Below are positions 51,254-59,088 of a stretch of 64,000 bases of DNA, piece by piece; the stretch's first letter is position 1, and each line of letters starts with the position of its first letter. The position numbers and the translations under genes were made by a program. Source of the DNA: Comamonas sp. lk (GTDB lineage Bacteria > Pseudomonadota > Gammaproteobacteria > Burkholderiales > Burkholderiaceae_C); assembly GCA_945869165.1 (NCBI GenBank), contig CAMBNY010000001.1, forward strand, positions 62,001 to 126,000. Reading direction: 5' to 3'. Under the pieces are notes generated by a model. The model was not told the origin of the DNA, did not search any database, and was given only the letters and a program-made list of their open reading frames with translations.

Positions 51254-51333
51254 ACACTTCCTACGCTGGCATGACCCAGATCAGGTTCATGGGGTATTTC
51301 TCAGTCCAACTTGCGCCAGACACCCCCGGTGAA
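51254..51333 (-). ncRNA. TPP riboswitch (THI element)
   Basis: On the minus strand the aptamer reads CACCGGGGGTGTC at the 5-prime side, then CTGAGAAATACCCC and CATGAACCTGATCTGGGTCA, ending TGCCAGCGTAGGAAGTG. The CTGAGA and GAACCTGATCTGG blocks are the invariant thi-box motifs. It lies 87 bases upstream of the thiB start and should reduce thiBPQ expression when TPP is bound. A run of T around 51216-51222 on the minus strand may belong to the expression platform. Confidence 0.95.
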
Positions 51334-51339
51334 GCCGCG

Positions 51340-51367
51340 ATCATACCCGCGCCTACGACAATCAGGA
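51340..51367 (-). promoter_or_regulatory. Probable thiB promoter
   Basis: On the minus strand TATGAT (51345 to 51340) is a good -10 box just before the riboswitch 5-prime end; a poor -35 candidate TCCTGA lies 16 bases upstream. Transcription would start near 51333. The promoter abuts the start codon of the divergent permease gene at 51369. Confidence 0.45.
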
Positions 51368-51368
51368 C

Positions 51369-54020
51369 ATGCCCAACGCGATCTGGCCCCTCTTCACGAC
51401 CTTTTCCTGGCAGGAATTGCGGCATCACCCCTGGCGCAATGGCGCGGCGGTGCTTGCGGTGATGCTGGGGGTGGCGCTGGCATTTGCGGTGCATGTGATC
51501 AATGCCTCGGCGCTAGATGAATTTGCGCGCGGCATGCGCAGCGTGGCGGGCCAAGCCGATGTGCAAGTACAAGGACGGGGCAAGCCCGTCATCGACGAGG
51601 CTTTGTATGGGCGCTTGATTCGCCACCCGGATGTGCAACTAGCCTCGCCGGTAATTGAAATTAGCAGCTATGCCCAGCTTCCCCAAAGCAGCAAGGATGC
51701 GTCCCTGCGTAGCAGTAGCAAACTGCCCATGCGTGTCTTGGGTGTCGATGCTTTGCAAGTAGCGGGCATCACGCCCGAGGTACTACCTATGCCGGATACC
51801 GAAGCGGGCCGCTTGGATGTGTTTGCGCCTGATGCGGTTTTTTTGAATAGCGCGGCGCGTGCGGCATTAGCGCTTACCAGCGCTGCAACGACCGTGCGTC
51901 TGCAACAAGGGATGCAATGGCAAAACCTTCGCTTGGCAGGCCGCGTCGCAGCAGGCGGCGCGCCCTTAGCCGTGATGGATGTGGCGACAGCGCAAACGGT
52001 GTTTGGCATGGTGGGGCAACTCAGCCGCGTGGACCTGCAATTGCGTCCCGGCGTGGACCGCGCACGCTTTATGGCGCAGCTGCAAGCCCAGCCCGATTGG
52101 CCTGCGGACGCCGTGCTGGCCGAGCCGGGACAGGCCATGGCGCGTATGGACAATGTCTCGCGCGCGTACCGCGTCAACCTGACGGTGCTGGCCTTGGTAG
52201 CTTTGTTTACCGGCGGCTTTTTGGTCTTTTCGGTGCTGGCGCTGAGCGTGACGCGGAGGGCGCAGCCCCTGGCTTTATTGGGCGTGCTGGGCTTGGATCC
52301 GCGCCAACGCTGGGCTTTGATCCTGCTGGAGGCGGGCACTTTGGGCCTGCTGGGTAGTTTGCTGGGTATCGCGCTTGGCACCGGGCTGGCCATGCTGGCT
52401 TTGCGCATGCTGGGCGGCGATTTGGGTGGTGGCTATTTTCCCGGCGCCCTACCGGAACTGCAATGGAGCGGCGGCGCAGCTTTTGTGTTTGGCGCCCTAG
52501 GCGTGGTAGCGGCATTGGTCGGCGCTTGGTGGCCGGCACGCATGGCGGCGCGCATGGCACCGGCCCAAACGCTCAAAGGCTTGGGGCTGTCGGCGCAAGG
52601 CACGGGGCATGCCCGCGCGGGGCTGGCCTTGCTGGCGGCCGGTGCAATGCTTGCACTGCTGCCACCCATAGGCGGTGTGCCACTGGCGGCCTATGTCAGC
52701 GTGGCCTTGATCTTGCTGGGCGGCATTAGCGCCCTCCCCGTTTTGGTGGGCTGGCTGCTGGACCGGATCGCTCCGTTTGTGACGCATAAGCCCCTGGCCC
52801 TGCTCGCGGTAGAGCGTGCGCGGCGCATGCGCGCTGGCGCGGCCATTGCCGTGAGCGGCGTGGTCGCCTCGCTGAGTCTGGCAGTAGCGCTGACGGTGAT
52901 GGTCGATAGCTTTCGCAGCTCCATGCTGCAATGGCTAGACACGGTGCTGCCCGCAGCCCTGTATGTGCGCACGGCGGGCAATACCAGCAGCAGCGAGCAT
53001 GCCTACTTTGACCCTGCGTTGGTACAGGCCATTGGCCAACTGCCCGGTGTGGCGCGCTTGCGCACGCAACGCAGCATGGCCTTGTCACTAGACAGCACGC
53101 GCCCCACGGTGGCGCTGCTGGTGCGGCCTTTGCGCGAATTGCAAAGTGCGGATGCGGCGGCCTTGGCTACGGACCTGCCGCTGCTGGCCCCGGCCTTGCC
53201 CGCGCCCGCAGGTTTTATCGCGGTGTATGTCAGTGAAGCTATGGTCGATTTGTATGGTGCCCACACCGGCAGTGAATTGGCACCACTTGCGCAGGCGCTC
53301 GGTGCACAAACGCGACCGGACACAGCAACGCCACGCTTTTTTGTGGCCGGTGTGTGGCGCGACTATGCACGCCAATTTGGGACCATCGTCATAGACAGCC
53401 ACGACTTTGCGCGCCTGAGCGATGACGCGCGGGTAAACGATTTGGCGCTGTGGCTACAAACGGGCGCACAGAGTGGCCAGGTGCAACAGGCGATTCGCGA
53501 CCTGGCTACTGCGATGGCGGATAGCGAGGAAAAAGCGAGCGATGCCGCCAGCCTGCTGGAATTTGGCTCAGCCCAAGAGATTCGCAGCCGCACCATGGAT
53601 ATCTTTGACCGCAGCTTTGCCGTCACCTACTGGCTGCAGGCGGTGGCCATTGGCATCGGCCTGTTTGGCGTGGCAGCCAGCTTTAGTGCCCAGGTACTGG
53701 CGCGGCGCAAAGAGTTTGGGCTACTGCTGCATTTGGGCCTGACGCGGGCGCAAGTGCTGCAAGTGCTGGCCTTGGAAGGCGCCGCCTGGACCACACTGGG
53801 CGCCGTCGCCGGTACCACGCTTGGAATGGCGGTGGCAACCGTGTTGGTCTATGTGGTCAACCCGCAAAGCTTTCACTGGAGCATGGATATGCAAGTGCCG
53901 CTGCTGCGCCTACTGGCACTGGCCGTAGCCGTGATTGCCGCAGGTACGCTGACCGCCTGGTTAGCAGGCCGCGCTGCCGCCGGGCGCGATGCCGTGATGG
54001 CGGTGAAGGAGGATTGGTAA
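51369..54020 (+). CDS. FtsX-type ABC transporter permease (MacB/LolE-like, double module)
   Basis: An 883-residue inner-membrane permease with an N-terminal helix (about 20-45), a large periplasmic MacB-PCD-like domain, a bundle of helices (about 270-510) including two FtsX modules, a second periplasmic region, and three final helices (about 750-870). This architecture fits lipoprotein or substrate-extrusion permeases rather than importers. Family members normally pair with a LolD-like ATPase and are often followed by an AttH-like secreted protein. Here no ATPase gene is adjacent; the AttH gene follows after an inserted toxin-antitoxin pair. The ribosome site is poorly placed. Confidence 0.85.
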   Translation: MPNAIWPLFTTFSWQELRHHPWRNGAAVLAVMLGVALAFAVHVINASALDEFARGMRSVAGQADVQVQGRGKPVIDEALYGRLIRHPDVQLASPVIEISSYAQLPQSSKDASLRSSSKLPMRVLGVDALQVAGITPEVLPMPDTEAGRLDVFAPDAVFLNSAARAALALTSAATTVRLQQGMQWQNLRLAGRVAAGGAPLAVMDVATAQTVFGMVGQLSRVDLQLRPGVDRARFMAQLQAQPDWPADAVLAEPGQAMARMDNVSRAYRVNLTVLALVALFTGGFLVFSVLALSVTRRAQPLALLGVLGLDPRQRWALILLEAGTLGLLGSLLGIALGTGLAMLALRMLGGDLGGGYFPGALPELQWSGGAAFVFGALGVVAALVGAWWPARMAARMAPAQTLKGLGLSAQGTGHARAGLALLAAGAMLALLPPIGGVPLAAYVSVALILLGGISALPVLVGWLLDRIAPFVTHKPLALLAVERARRMRAGAAIAVSGVVASLSLAVALTVMVDSFRSSMLQWLDTVLPAALYVRTAGNTSSSEHAYFDPALVQAIGQLPGVARLRTQRSMALSLDSTRPTVALLVRPLRELQSADAAALATDLPLLAPALPAPAGFIAVYVSEAMVDLYGAHTGSELAPLAQALGAQTRPDTATPRFFVAGVWRDYARQFGTIVIDSHDFARLSDDARVNDLALWLQTGAQSGQVQQAIRDLATAMADSEEKASDAASLLEFGSAQEIRSRTMDIFDRSFAVTYWLQAVAIGIGLFGVAASFSAQVLARRKEFGLLLHLGLTRAQVLQVLALEGAAWTTLGAVAGTTLGMAVATVLVYVVNPQSFHWSMDMQVPLLRLLALAVAVIAAGTLTAWLAGRAAAGRDAVMAVKEDW

Positions 54021-54142
54021 AAGCTTACCTGGACCAGATTGACCTCATCGCCGCCCAAGTAGACCATACCCATATTGCATAGTATGAGCGCAAGCGATGC
54101 GAAAGCCTTTGTGTGGCCGAGGAAGTCGCCGAAACAACAAAG

Positions 54143-54463
54143 TCAAATCAAGCCCAAGACCAGTAACAGGGCCCGATCCACTGCGCGCATAAGGTCATCA
54201 TCCAATCGTCCGAAAGGTTGACTGACTTTGGTACGGGTCAGCGTGGAAAGCTTGTCTACCATCACTTGAGAAAGCAATTGAAGACCATTGGCAGATGTCG
54301 GCTCCACCGTTACCCTGAATGCGGCAGTGCGCAACTCGCTGGTTACCGGACAAACCACGACGCTGTCCAGGCCCCCCAATAAATTGGACTGAACTACCAA
54401 AGCGGGGCGAGGTTTTCCATAGTCGCCCTGTAATGAAACGGTCACCAAATCGCCGCGCTGCAT
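54143..54463 (-). CDS. mazF: MazF/PemK-family mRNA interferase toxin
   Basis: A 106-residue SH3-like endoribonuclease. The start MQRGDLVTVSLQGDYGKPRP, the catalytic-type GKPRPALVVQ and the CPVTSEL...RVTVEP pattern are typical of MazF/PemK. It would cleave mRNA when unbound. I use the ATG at 54461-54463, which overlaps the antitoxin stop by one base (TGATG) with GGGAGG upstream. The module faces against the flanking ABC permease and AttH-like genes. Confidence 0.88.
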   Translation of the reverse strand: MQRGDLVTVSLQGDYGKPRPALVVQSNLLGGLDSVVVCPVTSELRTAAFRVTVEPTSANGLQLLSQVMVDKLSTLTRTKVSQPFGRLDDDLMRAVDRALLLVLGLI

Positions 54464-54684
54464 CAAGCCCAGCCTCCCACTTGCCCTGCCGCATCGTCAG
54501 AAAACTTCAGCACATCTAATTCTGGGGGGTCACCACGTAGCGCAGCGCACTGGCGCTGCAAGTCGGCGATAAAGGCGGGGGCACGCGTATCTGGCACCCA
54601 AAACTGAACCGGGCGAAACCCTTTTGCCCGCATCCGCTCGCGTGACCGACTTACCTTAGCCGTTTGATCATCGATTTCTGACAT
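54463..54684 (-). CDS. MazE-type antitoxin, DUF3018-like
   Basis: A 73-residue small protein upstream of mazF. The RERMRAKGFRPVQFWVPDTR segment is typical of the antitoxin MazE family with the DUF3018 pattern; a ribbon-helix-helix-like DNA-binding fold is likely. The C-terminal region (about 45-73) would wrap the toxin. The start ATG at 54682-54684 has GGAG seven bases upstream. The upstream DNA carries three TGCATGC-like palindromes, consistent with autoregulation. Confidence 0.82.
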   Translation of the reverse strand: MSEIDDQTAKVSRSRERMRAKGFRPVQFWVPDTRAPAFIADLQRQCAALRGDPPELDVLKFSDDAAGQVGGWA

Positions 54685-54703
54685 TCATTAGCTCCAAAAT
54701 AAG

Positions 54704-54735
54704 GCATGCAGAATAACATGCATTTGTGCATGCAC
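54704..54735 (-). promoter_or_regulatory. Operator-like palindromes of the MazEF-type module
   Basis: Three palindromes cluster upstream of the antitoxin: GCATGC (54704-54709), ATGCAT (54718-54723) and GTGCATGCAC (54726-54735, a perfect 10-base palindrome). The last two are centred ten bases apart, one helical turn. A -10-like TATTCT on the minus strand (54715 to 54710) lies among them. Repressor binding by the antitoxin complex is inferred. Confidence 0.5.
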
Positions 54736-54859
54736 GAAAAATAGACGCAAAATAGAAATTTTGATATCTAATTGCACCAATAAATAGCAATTAATAAACT
54801 AACGAACATGTACAACCCACCGCTTTAAACGCACCCGGGCGATCTGCAAAAATGACGCT

Positions 54860-56047
54860 ATGACACACAAGCTGGCGGCTAAAAACGTGGCGATCTCCCC
54901 AGCAAGGCGAGCTGCCATACGCAGTGCTTTGAACTTTGCGGCACTAAGCACTGACTTTTCGATCGCCGCTGCACCAACTACCGCGCCCACCGCGCCCAAT
55001 AGGGTCGTTGCCAGTGAGCCATCAGTCCAGCACAAAGACTTGCGGTTCCCTCGGGACTTTGGCGCACACCCAGACTTTCAAACCGAATGGTGGTACATCA
55101 CCGGTTTCATCCACGCGGAAAAGGCATCCGGTGGATTCGGATTTCAGATCACTTTTTTTCGCAGCAAAGTCGCTTCGGCGCAGGGCTCGACATCCCGATT
55201 GGCAGCAAAACACCTCCTCTTTGCGCATGCTGCGCTCAGCGATGTGGACGGCAGAACTCTGCACAGTGACCAACGCATCGCGCGCTGGTCGGGCCTGACA
55301 GCCGGCAGCAACCCGGCAGACCAGGCCTGGGCGCGGCTGGACGATACCGGCCTGATGTTGCGCGAATGGTCATTGGCCCGCCAGAGCGACGGACGCCTTC
55401 GCGCGCAAGTGCAGAGCAAGGACTTCGCTTTGGATTTGCATTTATCAGAAACACAGCCCGTGCTGCTTCAAGGCAAGAACGGCGTATCGCGCAAAGGCCC
55501 TTCGCCCGCGCATTTCAGCTACTACTACAGCCAACCGCAGTTGGCAGTGCAAGGGCAACTCCGACTGCAAGGCGCCAGCCATGCAGCGGGCACCAGCAGC
55601 CTTGCCTGGCTAGACCATGAATGGAGCGACGCCTTGCTGCCGCCGGGTGCCGTGGGCTGGGATTGGATAGGCATCAATATGCTGGACGGCAGTGCTTTGA
55701 CCGCCTTTCAGATGCGCGATAAAGCCGGGGCTGCTATGTGGGACGGCGGCTCGTTTCGTGCGGGCAGCACGCTCTATACCTTTGCGCGCGGCGAAGCGGT
55801 TTTTCAAGCGACCCACTGGTGGCGCAGTCCGCGCAGCCAGGCGCGCTACCCGGTGCAGTGGCTCGTGCGTACCCCGGCGGACTTTTATACGGTCAAAGCC
55901 GTCTTCGAGGCCCAGGAACTAGACAGCCGCAACTCTACTGGAACCATTTACTGGGAAGGCCTGTGCGAGGTGTTCGACAGCAAGCAGCGTCTGGCAGGCC
56001 GGGGCTATCTGGAGATGACCGGCTACGCATCCCCGCTGCGGCTGTAA
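54860..56047 (+). CDS. AttH/CrtC-like lipocalin-fold secreted protein
   Basis: A 395-residue protein whose residues from about 62 on match the AttH (CrtC-like) double-lipocalin fold: LRFPRDFGAHPDFQTEWWYI, LLFAHAALSDVDGR, PSPAHFSYYYSQPQL, LDHEWSDALLPPGAVGWDW. These proteins are usually exported and encoded after an ABC ATPase and an FtsX permease. The N-terminal 60 residues here are odd: they lack a clear signal peptide (RRAAIRSALNFAALSTDF is weakly hydrophobic) and no ribosome site precedes ATG 54860. The original 5-prime end may have been replaced when the toxin-antitoxin pair arrived. The catalytic role is unknown. Confidence 0.78.
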   Translation: MTHKLAAKNVAISPARRAAIRSALNFAALSTDFSIAAAPTTAPTAPNRVVASEPSVQHKDLRFPRDFGAHPDFQTEWWYITGFIHAEKASGGFGFQITFFRSKVASAQGSTSRLAAKHLLFAHAALSDVDGRTLHSDQRIARWSGLTAGSNPADQAWARLDDTGLMLREWSLARQSDGRLRAQVQSKDFALDLHLSETQPVLLQGKNGVSRKGPSPAHFSYYYSQPQLAVQGQLRLQGASHAAGTSSLAWLDHEWSDALLPPGAVGWDWIGINMLDGSALTAFQMRDKAGAAMWDGGSFRAGSTLYTFARGEAVFQATHWWRSPRSQARYPVQWLVRTPADFYTVKAVFEAQELDSRNSTGTIYWEGLCEVFDSKQRLAGRGYLEMTGYASPLRL

Positions 56048-56112
56048 ATGCCGCGACAATAGGCGCTTCGGGCGCGCTTGCAGCTGCGCCCTCTGGCCCC
56101 ATCTCGCAGCCC

Positions 56113-57888
56113 ATGACGACCGAACGCCCCAAATCCCAAAGCCCCAAATCCTTGAGCGGTCTGATTCCGTTTTTACTCCCCTACCGCGGGCGCATCGGCT
56201 TGGCGCTGGTGTTTTTGGTGCTGGCGGCCACGGCCACACTGGCTTTTCCCGTGGCGCTGCGCATGCTGATCGACGGCGGCCTGGTGCGCCAGGACAAGGG
56301 CGAACAAATGGTGGCGATGCGCGAGCACTTTGCTTTGCTGTTCGGTGTGGCCAGTGCGCTGGGCATTTTTTCCGCACTGCGCTTTTACATGGTGAGCTGG
56401 TTGGGCGAGCGGGTAACGGCTGATATCCGCAATGCGGTGTATCACCATGTGCTGCAACAAAGCCCTGAGTTTTTCGAAACCACGCAAACCGGTGAAGTGC
56501 TCTCGCGCTTGTCGGCGGACACCACGCTGGTGCAAACCGTGGTGGGCTCATCACTGAGCATGGGCTTGCGCAATGCAGTGCTAGGCCTGGGCGCTTTGAG
56601 CGTGCTGATCTGGACCAACCCGATCGTGATGTTGCAAGTGACACTGGTGCTGGTCTTGATCGTCATGCCCAGCCTATGGTTTGGGCGGCGGGTGCGCAAA
56701 CTCTCGCGCGCCAGCCAGGACCGGATTGCCGACTCCAGCGCCATTGCCGCCGAAGTGCTCAATGCGATTCCGGTGGTGCAAAGCTATACCGCCGAGGGGC
56801 GCGAGTCAGACCGATTTAGCCTGTCTACCCGCAATGCGTTTGACACCGCCATCCGCCGCATCGGCGCGCGCTCTATTTTGGTGTGTTTCATCATCATCGC
56901 CACTTCGGCCGCCCTGCTCTGGGGTTTGTACCAGGGTACGCAAGCGGTGGTTGCCGGGCGCATTTCGGCGGGTGATTTGGGGCAGACCGTGGTGTACGTG
57001 ATCTTGCTGGCCAGCGCGTTTGCGGTGCTGGGTGAGGTGTATGGCGACTTGCTGCGCGCTGCGGGTGCTACCGAGCGTTTGATGGAGTTGCTGCATACCC
57101 GATCGCCCATTGCATCGCCTTCTCATCCGGTGGCCGCACCTTTGCCGCGAGCCGGTAGTGCGGTGCGCTTTGAGGACTTGCATTTCCACTACCCCTCGCG
57201 CCCGCTGCAAGAGGCTTTGTCCGGCTTTTCGCTGAACATAGAGGCTGGTCAAACCGTGGCCATTGTGGGCCCCAGCGGCGCGGGCAAGAGCACGGTGTTT
57301 CAATTGCTGCTGCGCTTTTACGACCCTCAGTCGGGCAGCATCATGCTCGACGGTGTGGCAAGCCACGACATGGCGCTGAGCGACTTGCGCGCGCGCATCG
57401 GCATCGTGCCGCAAGACGCGGTGATTTTCTCCAACAGTGCTTTAGAAAACATCCGCTATGGCAAACCCGATGCAAGTGATGACGAAGTGCGTCAGGCGGC
57501 CGAAGCGGCTTTTGCCCATGAATTTATCAGTACCCTGCCCCAGGGCTATGACACGTTTTTGGGCGAACGCGGATTGCGCCTGTCCGGCGGACAGCGCCAG
57601 CGCATTGCCATTGCGCGCGCGATGCTAAAAAACCCGCCCTTGTTGCTGCTGGACGAAGCCACCAGCGCGCTGGATGCCGAAAGCGAACGCATGGTGCAAG
57701 CCGCCCTGGAGTCCGCCATGCGCAATCGCACTACCCTGGTCATTGCGCATCGACTGGCCACGGTGCAAAAAGCCGACTTGATAGTGGTGCTGGACAAAGG
57801 CCACCTGGTAGAACAAGGCACCCACGCGCAACTGGTCGCTCAAGGCGGGGTGTACGCCGGGCTGGCGGCGCTGCAATTTAACGTGTAG
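56113..57888 (+). CDS. MsbA/LmrA-like ABC exporter (fused membrane-ATPase)
   Basis: A 591-residue half-transporter with six membrane helices (about 20-310) and a C-terminal ATPase. Walker A is GPSGAGKST, the signature LSGGQRQRIAIARAML and Walker B LLLLDEATSALDAES. It forms dimers exporting lipids or drugs; many betaproteobacteria encode this kind separately from the true lipid A flippase. The start ATG at 56113 (MTTERPKSQSPK) is chosen because upstream in-frame codons overlap the AttH-like gene. The substrate is not known. Confidence 0.88.
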   Translation: MTTERPKSQSPKSLSGLIPFLLPYRGRIGLALVFLVLAATATLAFPVALRMLIDGGLVRQDKGEQMVAMREHFALLFGVASALGIFSALRFYMVSWLGERVTADIRNAVYHHVLQQSPEFFETTQTGEVLSRLSADTTLVQTVVGSSLSMGLRNAVLGLGALSVLIWTNPIVMLQVTLVLVLIVMPSLWFGRRVRKLSRASQDRIADSSAIAAEVLNAIPVVQSYTAEGRESDRFSLSTRNAFDTAIRRIGARSILVCFIIIATSAALLWGLYQGTQAVVAGRISAGDLGQTVVYVILLASAFAVLGEVYGDLLRAAGATERLMELLHTRSPIASPSHPVAAPLPRAGSAVRFEDLHFHYPSRPLQEALSGFSLNIEAGQTVAIVGPSGAGKSTVFQLLLRFYDPQSGSIMLDGVASHDMALSDLRARIGIVPQDAVIFSNSALENIRYGKPDASDDEVRQAAEAAFAHEFISTLPQGYDTFLGERGLRLSGGQRQRIAIARAMLKNPPLLLLDEATSALDAESERMVQAALESAMRNRTTLVIAHRLATVQKADLIVVLDKGHLVEQGTHAQLVAQGGVYAGLAALQFNV

Positions 57889-57893
57889 CGCTT

Positions 57894-57940
57894 GCGCCTT
57901 CAATAGCTATGGCTAGCTTGGCTCGAAATAGCCAAGGCGC
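57894..57940. terminator. Stem-loop between convergent genes
   Basis: GCGCCTT (57894-57900) pairs with AAGGCGC (57934-57940), and inner GGCTA (57911-57915) pairs with TAGCC (57929-57933), leaving a ten-base bulge on one side. It lies between the convergent ABC exporter and DUF1178 genes. There is no U-run, so it is a candidate rather than a typical intrinsic terminator. Confidence 0.35.
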
Positions 57941-57951
57941 GAGGCGAGGCG

Positions 57952-58437
57952 CTACTGCAACGGCCCTTTGAGCGCTTCGGGCACGGCAAAGGGCAGCACG
58001 CCTATGCCCTCCTCCATCAACTCGCGCGCTTCACGGGCGCTGGTTTGGCCGCGGATGCCGCGCTCGGGGGCTTCGCCGTAGTGGATTTTGCGGGCTTCTT
58101 CAGCAAAACGCTGGCCTACATCGGTAGTGTTGGCCATCAAGTGGCGCCCGATTTCCATCCAAAGTTTGGCCATATTGGCGTCTTGCGGGCCAGCAACGGC
58201 CAAGGCTTTGTCGCCCTGATCAGCCCCTTTAGACTGCTCAGCCCGGCCAGACGACTCAGGCGTTGAGGTGCGCGACAAATTCAGGCGCGGCGCGCTCAGC
58301 TTTTTGCTGATGCTGGCATCGCCACACAAGGGGCATTGCACCAGCGCGCGCGCCTGTTGCGATTGAAAGTCTTCCTCAGAACCAAACCAACCCTCAAAGG
58401 CGTGGCCTTGGGCGCACTGCAAATCAAGGACCTTCAT
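57952..58437 (-). CDS. DUF1178 family protein
   Basis: A 161-residue protein of unknown function. The N-terminus MKVLDLQCAQGHAFEGWFGS with a later CPLCG forms a zinc-ribbon-like site (Cys8, then the CPLC pair near 38). The C-terminal half (GRHLMANTTDVGQRFAEEAR, KIHYGEAPERGIRGQ) matches the DUF1178 pattern. The start ATG at 58435-58437 overlaps the Nudix gene stop, so they are coupled. Co-occurrence with nuo and Nudix genes is common in these bacteria. Confidence 0.88.
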   Translation of the reverse strand: MKVLDLQCAQGHAFEGWFGSEEDFQSQQARALVQCPLCGDASISKKLSAPRLNLSRTSTPESSGRAEQSKGADQGDKALAVAGPQDANMAKLWMEIGRHLMANTTDVGQRFAEEARKIHYGEAPERGIRGQTSAREARELMEEGIGVLPFAVPEALKGPLQ

Positions 58438-59054
58438 GGGGCGTCCTGCCAATGCAGCGGCCACGCACCGCTAAGGTAGTTTTGGAGCCAGAGCGCGCCA
58501 GTCAGGGTTTTGGCGTCAGTGATACGGCCATCGCGGCACCAGGCAAAAAATTCGTCTGTGCTGGCGCTGAACACCTCTAAAAATTCACCAGCGTCCAACT
58601 GGCTCGGGCCGGCCTGCAGGCCTTGGGCAAACCAAATGTCGATGTACTCGGTGGAATAGGAAATGCAGGGATGCACTACCCCGGCGTGTGCCCATTGCGT
58701 GGCGCTGTAGCCGGTTTCCTCGCGCAGTTCGCGCTGGGCGCAAAGCAGCAAATCTTCTTGGCCATCGCGCTTGCCCGCGGGCAGTTCGATCATCACCTGG
58801 CCTACCGGGTAGCGGAACTGGCGTTCTAGCACGATGCGGGTTTGGCCTTGGTCATTCATCAGTAATGGGATCACCATCACTGCACCCGGATGCACAACAT
58901 ATTCGCGAAAACTGCTAGTTGCGTCTGGCAGCGTCACCTGGTCGCTAAAGACTTGCAGAAAGCGACCAGACAAGATTTTGTCGCTGCTCTGGCGCAGCTC
59001 GCGCAGGCCGGCGTCGGACACAGCGCTATTTGTGAATTGCGTGTGGCTGGGCAT
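58434..59054 (-). CDS. Nudix hydrolase (ADP-ribose pyrophosphatase-like)
   Basis: A 206-residue Nudix enzyme. The Nudix box is complete: GKRDGQEDLLLCAQRELREE followed by TGY, with the Glu/Arg residues for metal and hydrolysis. The surrounding sequence (VVHPGAVMVIPLL, FRYPVGQVMIELPAG) is of the NudF/ADP-ribose pyrophosphatase type. The position after nuoN and before DUF1178 suggests turnover of nucleotide sugars or NAD-derived metabolites, but the substrate is not proven. Confidence 0.9.
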   Translation of the reverse strand: MPSHTQFTNSAVSDAGLRELRQSSDKILSGRFLQVFSDQVTLPDATSSFREYVVHPGAVMVIPLLMNDQGQTRIVLERQFRYPVGQVMIELPAGKRDGQEDLLLCAQRELREETGYSATQWAHAGVVHPCISYSTEYIDIWFAQGLQAGPSQLDAGEFLEVFSASTDEFFAWCRDGRITDAKTLTGALWLQNYLSGAWPLHWQDAP

Positions 59055-59088
59055 AGCGCACTACCCGATTAGTAGAAACCGATGGCGT

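Noticed and set aside
54024..54090. Short frame after the permease (KAYLDQIDLIAAQV...) resembling a coiled segment of IS110-type transposases
   Set aside because: Only about 22 codons before a stop, no terminal repeats and no further transposase sequence; similarity is too weak to call an IS remnant.
54799..55035. Minus-strand frame of 78 residues with two hydrophobic stretches, antisense to the AttH-like 5-prime end
   Set aside because: Hydrophobicity can arise from antisense of Ala-rich codons, and no ribosome site or homologue is recognisable; not listed as a gene.
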